From: an uncultured Gammaproteobacteria bacterium | GTDB lineage: Bacteria > Pseudomonadota > Gammaproteobacteria > Nitrosococcales > Methylophagaceae | Assembly (NCBI GenBank): GCA_937900515.1 | Contig: CALCCU010000133.1 | Location: forward strand, 1 to 41,106 | Reading direction: 5' to 3' | DNA length: 41,106 bases | Part shown: positions 37,210 through 41,106 of the stretch, piece by piece | How the letters are laid out: each line of letters opens with the position of its first letter | How positions within the stretch are numbered: position 1 is the stretch's first letter | The notes under the pieces: generated by a model | What the model was told of the DNA's origin: nothing | Database searches by the model: none | Seen by the model: only the letters and a program-made list of their open reading frames with translations | Position numbers and translations under genes: made by a program

Positions 37210-38409
37210 CTAACTCGCAGCAGTCGGTGCATTCAACACCATTGCTAGGCCTTGTTTATAAAAATCAACGGCAAGCTCACTTTTACCTTGCGACTCAACT
37301 GCTTCAGCTAATAACTGATAGGTTTCACCTCGAGCACCATATTCAAGGCTAGCGCGTAAATAACTTTCTGCCTTAGCCCATAACTGGTTAGCTTGCGCCA
37401 TTCGTCCTAAAGTTAACAGTAACACTGCGTTATCAGAATGATCTGCAAGCCACTTTTCAGCTTTAGCTAGACGTTTCAGGCCATTAGCATCAGCAATCAA
37501 ACCATATTGATATACAAGATCATCACTCCATTTTTTTGCTATGAAATGCTCAATCAACTCACCGACCTGAGTTAGTTCGCCTTGTTTAATCATTCCCAAA
37601 ATATAGGGCATCAGAAGGTGCTCAGATTGTCGCTGTTTACTGGATGCTTGTTGCCAAACATCGCTCATTGTCTGCCAATCTTGCTTGGCTAAAGCAGAAT
37701 TAAGCTGTCCCACCATTGCATCCTGCGTCAATTCCAACACAGCTGTTGAATCAAGCACATGGCGTTTACGTAAATCAGGTAACACACCTTGTACGCTTTG
37801 CCATTCATTCATGTCTAAATATAGCTCTTGTAATAACTGCAAGACATAAGGGTGTTTAGGTGCTATCTCTCGCAAATGTTGCAGTGTCGCTAAAGCACGC
37901 TCTTTTTGCCCTGCTGCCAACTGTAATTCTGCTTGTACAACACCTACAGCGACATCAGCACCTTCCGTTGATTCATGTGCTAATCGTAAATAATTATCTC
38001 TGCGCTCTGATGCACCCTGTTTCTGAGCTGAACGTGCCGCAGCTAAATAATGCAGTAAAGGCGTATCACTATTTGAAGCATGTCGAAGCAATATGCGCTC
38101 TGCTTCAGACCAACGACCCTCTTCTAATGTAATTAAACCTCGGGTCAAAGCTTGGCTCGCACGGCGGTGACGTTGCTTAGCATTCCAAAGCGCTACTCTA
38201 CTAGGTGCTTGCCGTAAAAAGAACAAACTTCTTAAAGTAAAATATCCAGAGGCAAGTAATAGCAAAAATGCCACCACAAAAATGATTAGTGATGTTTCTA
38301 AGCTCCAAGCTCCGTATTGGAGTAATACAAAGCCTGGTTCAAAATCAGCTATCCAGATCACTCCTGCACCGAAAACTAATGCAAGCGTGATAATAATCAA
38401 CGCTTTCAT
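37210..38409 (-). CDS. hemY: HemY, TPR membrane protein of the haem operon
   Basis: HemY is a proteobacterial inner-membrane protein genetically tied to protoporphyrin synthesis; its biochemical role is poorly defined, and it is not the protoporphyrinogen oxidase HemY of Bacillus. I chose ATG 38409 (399 residues), because ATGA overlaps the hemX stop and MKALIIITLALVFGAGVIWI is a membrane start. Membrane segments are at about 1-20 and 36-58. The rest is alpha-helical TPR-like repeats (ALTRGLITLEEGRWSEAERILL; WAKAESYLRASLEYGARGETYQLLAEAVE). Position as last gene of hemCDXY supports the call. Confidence 0.93.
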   Translation of the reverse strand: MKALIIITLALVFGAGVIWIADFEPGFVLLQYGAWSLETSLIIFVVAFLLLLASGYFTLRSLFFLRQAPSRVALWNAKQRHRRASQALTRGLITLEEGRWSEAERILLRHASNSDTPLLHYLAAARSAQKQGASERRDNYLRLAHESTEGADVAVGVVQAELQLAAGQKERALATLQHLREIAPKHPYVLQLLQELYLDMNEWQSVQGVLPDLRKRHVLDSTAVLELTQDAMVGQLNSALAKQDWQTMSDVWQQASSKQRQSEHLLMPYILGMIKQGELTQVGELIEHFIAKKWSDDLVYQYGLIADANGLKRLAKAEKWLADHSDNAVLLLTLGRMAQANQLWAKAESYLRASLEYGARGETYQLLAEAVESQGKSELAVDFYKQGLAMVLNAPTAAS

Positions 38410-39425
38410 TGCTGAAATCCTCTCAACCAAGTCAGTGAACCAGAGATATCTGGTAGAGCAACTTCAATATCTTTGCCTTCTAATGTTGTTAATAAATCCA
38501 ACATTGCATCACGCCTAGAACCAGTAAAGTACTGCTCCAACCATTGTGTCGATGAGCGTAAATTCTGTTTAAATACGGCAGAATTGCCATTTAGTAATGC
38601 TAATTGAGCAGCCTCCAATTTAAGTTGTAAGTTTTGGTATAAAAAGTAACGTTGCTCAGGTACTAACACTGCCGCGGTGCCATCTTGCTGATGCCTAATA
38701 ACAACTAATGATTTCACTTCATGCCATGCTTGATCTAACACGCCTTGCCATGTTTCATCCGTTAAAGGTGCACTATCCTCACTGCTAACAGGAGCAGCAT
38801 TCACTACTTGTAATTGATTAACTTGTTGTAAAGCACTATCAAGTTGCAAACTCATACCATTAATATCAACGTTATTAACGGAGGACAGTGATAGTAACTC
38901 ATCGGCAATTAATGCCCTCAAAGGGTGTAGACGGTAGTCACTTAAAGATTCAATTCGTAGATCAGCCAGTGTAAGCGCGCCTTTTGCACCTTCAATATTC
39001 TTAGCTAATACTAACTGCTGATTGGCTACATTGAGCAAATAATTTAACTCAGAAATCGCCCAATAATATTCAACATCACCCTTAGTAAGCTGTTGCGTTT
39101 CGCTAAGAGCTGTCAATGAATCAGTAAGTGCTGTGTATTCATCTTTAAGCGTAGCCAATTGCTTCTGCACTTTCTGGTCTTGTAGTGCTAGTGACTTATC
39201 AAATCTTGACGTATCCACAACTGCAGGCTGCACATTAGTCACTTTTTGATCGATTTGACTGTTGACGACCTGCTGATGAGACCATAACCAATAGATACCA
39301 GCGGCTTGTAAGCTGATGACGATAAACAAAGCTACCCACACCATTTTCACCTGATTAATAGGCTCTTTTGTCACTTGTTGCCCATCTTCAACTACTTCTG
39401 ACTGCTCTGTCTTTTTTTTCATCAC
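38406..39425 (-). CDS. hemX: HemX, membrane-anchored coiled-coil protein of the haem operon
   Basis: HemX is a bitopic membrane protein often misannotated as uroporphyrinogen-III methyltransferase; it has no methyltransferase motif. The N-terminal cytoplasmic part is short and charged. A membrane helix lies at about 28-50 (MVWVALFIVISLQAAGIYWLW), followed by a coiled coil (about 70-120, QKVQKQLATLKDEYTALTDS) and a periplasmic helical region containing DVEYYWAISELNYLLNVANQQL. 339 residues. Start is at the first of two ATGs, overlapping the hemD stop by four bases; either may be used. Confidence 0.93.
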   Translation of the reverse strand: MMKKKTEQSEVVEDGQQVTKEPINQVKMVWVALFIVISLQAAGIYWLWSHQQVVNSQIDQKVTNVQPAVVDTSRFDKSLALQDQKVQKQLATLKDEYTALTDSLTALSETQQLTKGDVEYYWAISELNYLLNVANQQLVLAKNIEGAKGALTLADLRIESLSDYRLHPLRALIADELLSLSSVNNVDINGMSLQLDSALQQVNQLQVVNAAPVSSEDSAPLTDETWQGVLDQAWHEVKSLVVIRHQQDGTAAVLVPEQRYFLYQNLQLKLEAAQLALLNGNSAVFKQNLRSSTQWLEQYFTGSRRDAMLDLLTTLEGKDIEVALPDISGSLTWLRGFQQ

Positions 39426-40177
39426 TCAATATCCATTTTAGTCAATTGGTCAATCACCGCACTATCACTTGAAGTATTCGTGACCACCACATGTTCAAAA
39501 CCTAGTGACGCGGCATAGTCTCTAATACGCTCGCTCATCACAAGCATCGGCTTATCAAAGAGTATTTTCAAGCTATCTTGTAACAATAAGCCAAGGTTTT
39601 TTACACCTTCAACACTGGTACAAACAATACTATTCGCCATTAATGCTTGTTCACACTGCATCACACTCGGCGAGGGCAATGCTCGTTCATATACTTCAAT
39701 ATAGCGCACTTCAGCGCCTCGCTGGGCCAAAGTATCAGCCAATAACTCTCGACCTCCTTTACCCCGAACAATCAGAACCTTTTTATCAGTCATATCTAAT
39801 AGCTGCGGCATCATTAACAAGCCTTCACTACCAATTGAATGAGCGGGTTGAAGATCTACTCGCAAGCCATGTGAGCGCATACTCTCGGCAGACCCCTTTC
39901 CTACACTGACTAATAACGTAGAACCTGAGACTGATGGAGTAACGCGATCTCCAAAGTAGTTCACTGCATTTCGACTCACAAAAATAATCACATCATACTG
40001 TGTTAAATCGACTTCATTATCAGCTTCGAATTCAAGCGGAACTACTTCAATAGTCGGAAAAGCAATCGCATCGCCACCCGCATCAACAATTAATTCTTTC
40101 AGTTTTTGCGCCTGTTCTTCAGGCCGGGTAACTAAAACATTCCAACCTTGTAGAGCAGCACTATTTTCCATATACAT
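39422..40177 (-). CDS. hemD: Uroporphyrinogen-III synthase
   Basis: HemD cyclises hydroxymethylbilane to uroporphyrinogen III with D-ring inversion. This poorly conserved family is recognised by [35 protein letters not shown] near the start, [10 protein letters not shown] (about 68-77), [44 protein letters not shown], and the C-terminal [11 protein letters not shown]. 251 residues, normal. The ATG at 40177 overlaps hemC by 17 bases, and a second ATG (40171) is also inside hemC. Confidence 0.94.
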   Translation of the reverse strand: MYMENSAALQGWNVLVTRPEEQAQKLKELIVDAGGDAIAFPTIEVVPLEFEADNEVDLTQYDVIIFVSRNAVNYFGDRVTPSVSGSTLLVSVGKGSAESMRSHGLRVDLQPAHSIGSEGLLMMPQLLDMTDKKVLIVRGKGGRELLADTLAQRGAEVRYIEVYERALPSPSVMQCEQALMANSIVCTSVEGVKNLGLLLQDSLKILFDKPMLVMSERIRDYAASLGFEHVVVTNTSSDSAVIDQLTKMDIE

Positions 40178-41090
40178 CCGCTAAGATTTTATCCGCTCCT
40201 TGTGATAATAAATCTTCTGCTAAAGCGATCCCTAGTGCCTCGGCTTCAGCTGCTGGCCCCGACACTTCGGCACGTAACATCTCAGTGCCATCTGGACGCC
40301 CCACCAAGCCTCGCAACCATATTTGACCTTGCTCAAGTAAGGCATAACCCGCAATAGGCACTTGGCAACCACCCGCTAGCCGCTTATTTAAAGCACGCTC
40401 CGCTTGAATCACTATCGACGTATCAGGACAAGCTAGAGGTGCAATTAGGGCATTAATTTCATCGTCATCGATGCGAGTTTCAATACCGACAGCACCTTGA
40501 CCTATAGCAGGCAAACTTTCTTCCGGCGATAAAGGCCTGCGAATTCTGTCGTCAAAGCCCAGTCGCTTTAATCCTGCTGCCGCCAAAATAATCGCATCAT
40601 AATCACCTGCATCCAATTTAGCTAAACGGGTATTAACATTGCCCCTTAGAGATAACACTTCAAGATCAGGGCGATCAGTTCGTAACTGACATTCTCGACG
40701 CAAGCTTGAGGTGCCGACTTTAGCGCCCTCAGGTAGCTCGTCTAATGAAGCATAGTTGTTTGATACAAATGCATCACGGGCATCACCACGTTCACACACC
40801 ACCGGCAGGTGTAAACCGTCAGGAAATTCAACAGGCACATCTTTCATTGAATGCACTGCAATATCGGCATCACCAGCCAGCATTCCCGCTTCTAATTCTT
40901 TAACAAATAAACCTTTACCGCCGACCTTAGCTAATGGCACATCTAAAATCTTATCGCCCTGCGTACGCATTTTGACTAATTCAACGTGTAAGTCAGGGTG
41001 TAGCTTCATCAGTTCGTCACGCACATATTCTGCTTGCCACAAAGCTAATGGGCTGTGGCGTGTCGCGATTTTTACAATTCTATTGGTCAT
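40161..41090 (-). CDS. hemC: Porphobilinogen deaminase (hydroxymethylbilane synthase)
   Basis: HemC polymerises four porphobilinogens into hydroxymethylbilane. The dipyrromethane cofactor is attached to C242 in [13 protein letters not shown], and catalytic D84 lies in HSMKDVP. The N-terminal [32 protein letters not shown] and [12 protein letters not shown] are all family motifs. 309 residues, complete. It heads hemCDXY. Only 16 bases lie upstream before the window edge, so its promoter is not visible. Confidence 0.97.
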   Translation of the reverse strand: MTNRIVKIATRHSPLALWQAEYVRDELMKLHPDLHVELVKMRTQGDKILDVPLAKVGGKGLFVKELEAGMLAGDADIAVHSMKDVPVEFPDGLHLPVVCERGDARDAFVSNNYASLDELPEGAKVGTSSLRRECQLRTDRPDLEVLSLRGNVNTRLAKLDAGDYDAIILAAAGLKRLGFDDRIRRPLSPEESLPAIGQGAVGIETRIDDDEINALIAPLACPDTSIVIQAERALNKRLAGGCQVPIAGYALLEQGQIWLRGLVGRPDGTEMLRAEVSGPAAEAEALGIALAEDLLSQGADKILADVYGK

Positions 41091-41106
41091 TTTTAATCTT
41101 TATATA

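Noticed and set aside
1-41106. Search for mobile elements, CRISPR arrays, tRNA or rRNA genes
   Set aside because: No transposase-like protein, regularly spaced repeats, tRNA cloverleaf or rRNA-like stretch was seen; genes are nearly contiguous.

Overview
This 41.1 kb window is a dense, housekeeping-type chromosomal segment from a Gammaproteobacterium of moderately low GC. Evidence for the class: the dsbD-aroQ-accB-accC-prmA-dusB-fis-purH gene order, a Fis protein, hemCDXY, PstC/PstA with large periplasmic inserts, a YbiI-type zinc finger, and the mnmE-yidC-yidD-rnpA-rpmH / dnaA-dnaN arrangement at the classical replication-origin locus. A Methylophaga/Cycloclasticus-like lineage would fit, but I cannot prove it from sequence alone. 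No insertion sequence, phage gene, CRISPR array, tRNA or rRNA was seen, and no gene-free stretch exceeds 300 bases.

Layout. (1) Bases 1-9.2 kb, minus strand: the tail of a possible outer-membrane barrel (plus strand), an orphan secreted protein, exopolyphosphatase ppx, and phoU-pstB-pstA-pstC-pstS. (2) 9.2-15 kb, minus strand: phoR-phoB, recQ and a Pit-type phosphate permease. PhoB-box-like 7-4-7 repeats lie before pstS (four half-sites), phoB and pit, so high-affinity uptake, low-affinity uptake, sensing and polyphosphate turnover form one phosphate cluster with recQ lodged inside it. (3) 15-28.6 kb, plus strand: dsbD, aroQ, accB, accC, prmA, dusB, fis, purH, a degenerate class I adenylate cyclase homologue, argC, a coiled-coil membrane protein, a bactofilin and erpA. 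(4) 28.6-32.4 kb, minus strand: mnmE, yidC, yidD, rnpA and rpmH (44 codons). (5) 32.6-35.4 kb, plus strand: dnaA, dnaN and ybiI. (6) 35.4-41.1 kb, minus strand: a Kef-type antiporter and hemY-hemX-hemD-hemC.

Most notable observations. An 880-residue CyaA-family protein keeps the overall class I architecture but has lost most of the catalytic signature; it sits between purH and argC. A strong IscR type-1-like operator overlaps the erpA promoter. Two potential RNA hairpins lie between pstS and pstC. The rpmH-dnaA interval has no consensus DnaA box, and recF and gyrB do not follow dnaN.
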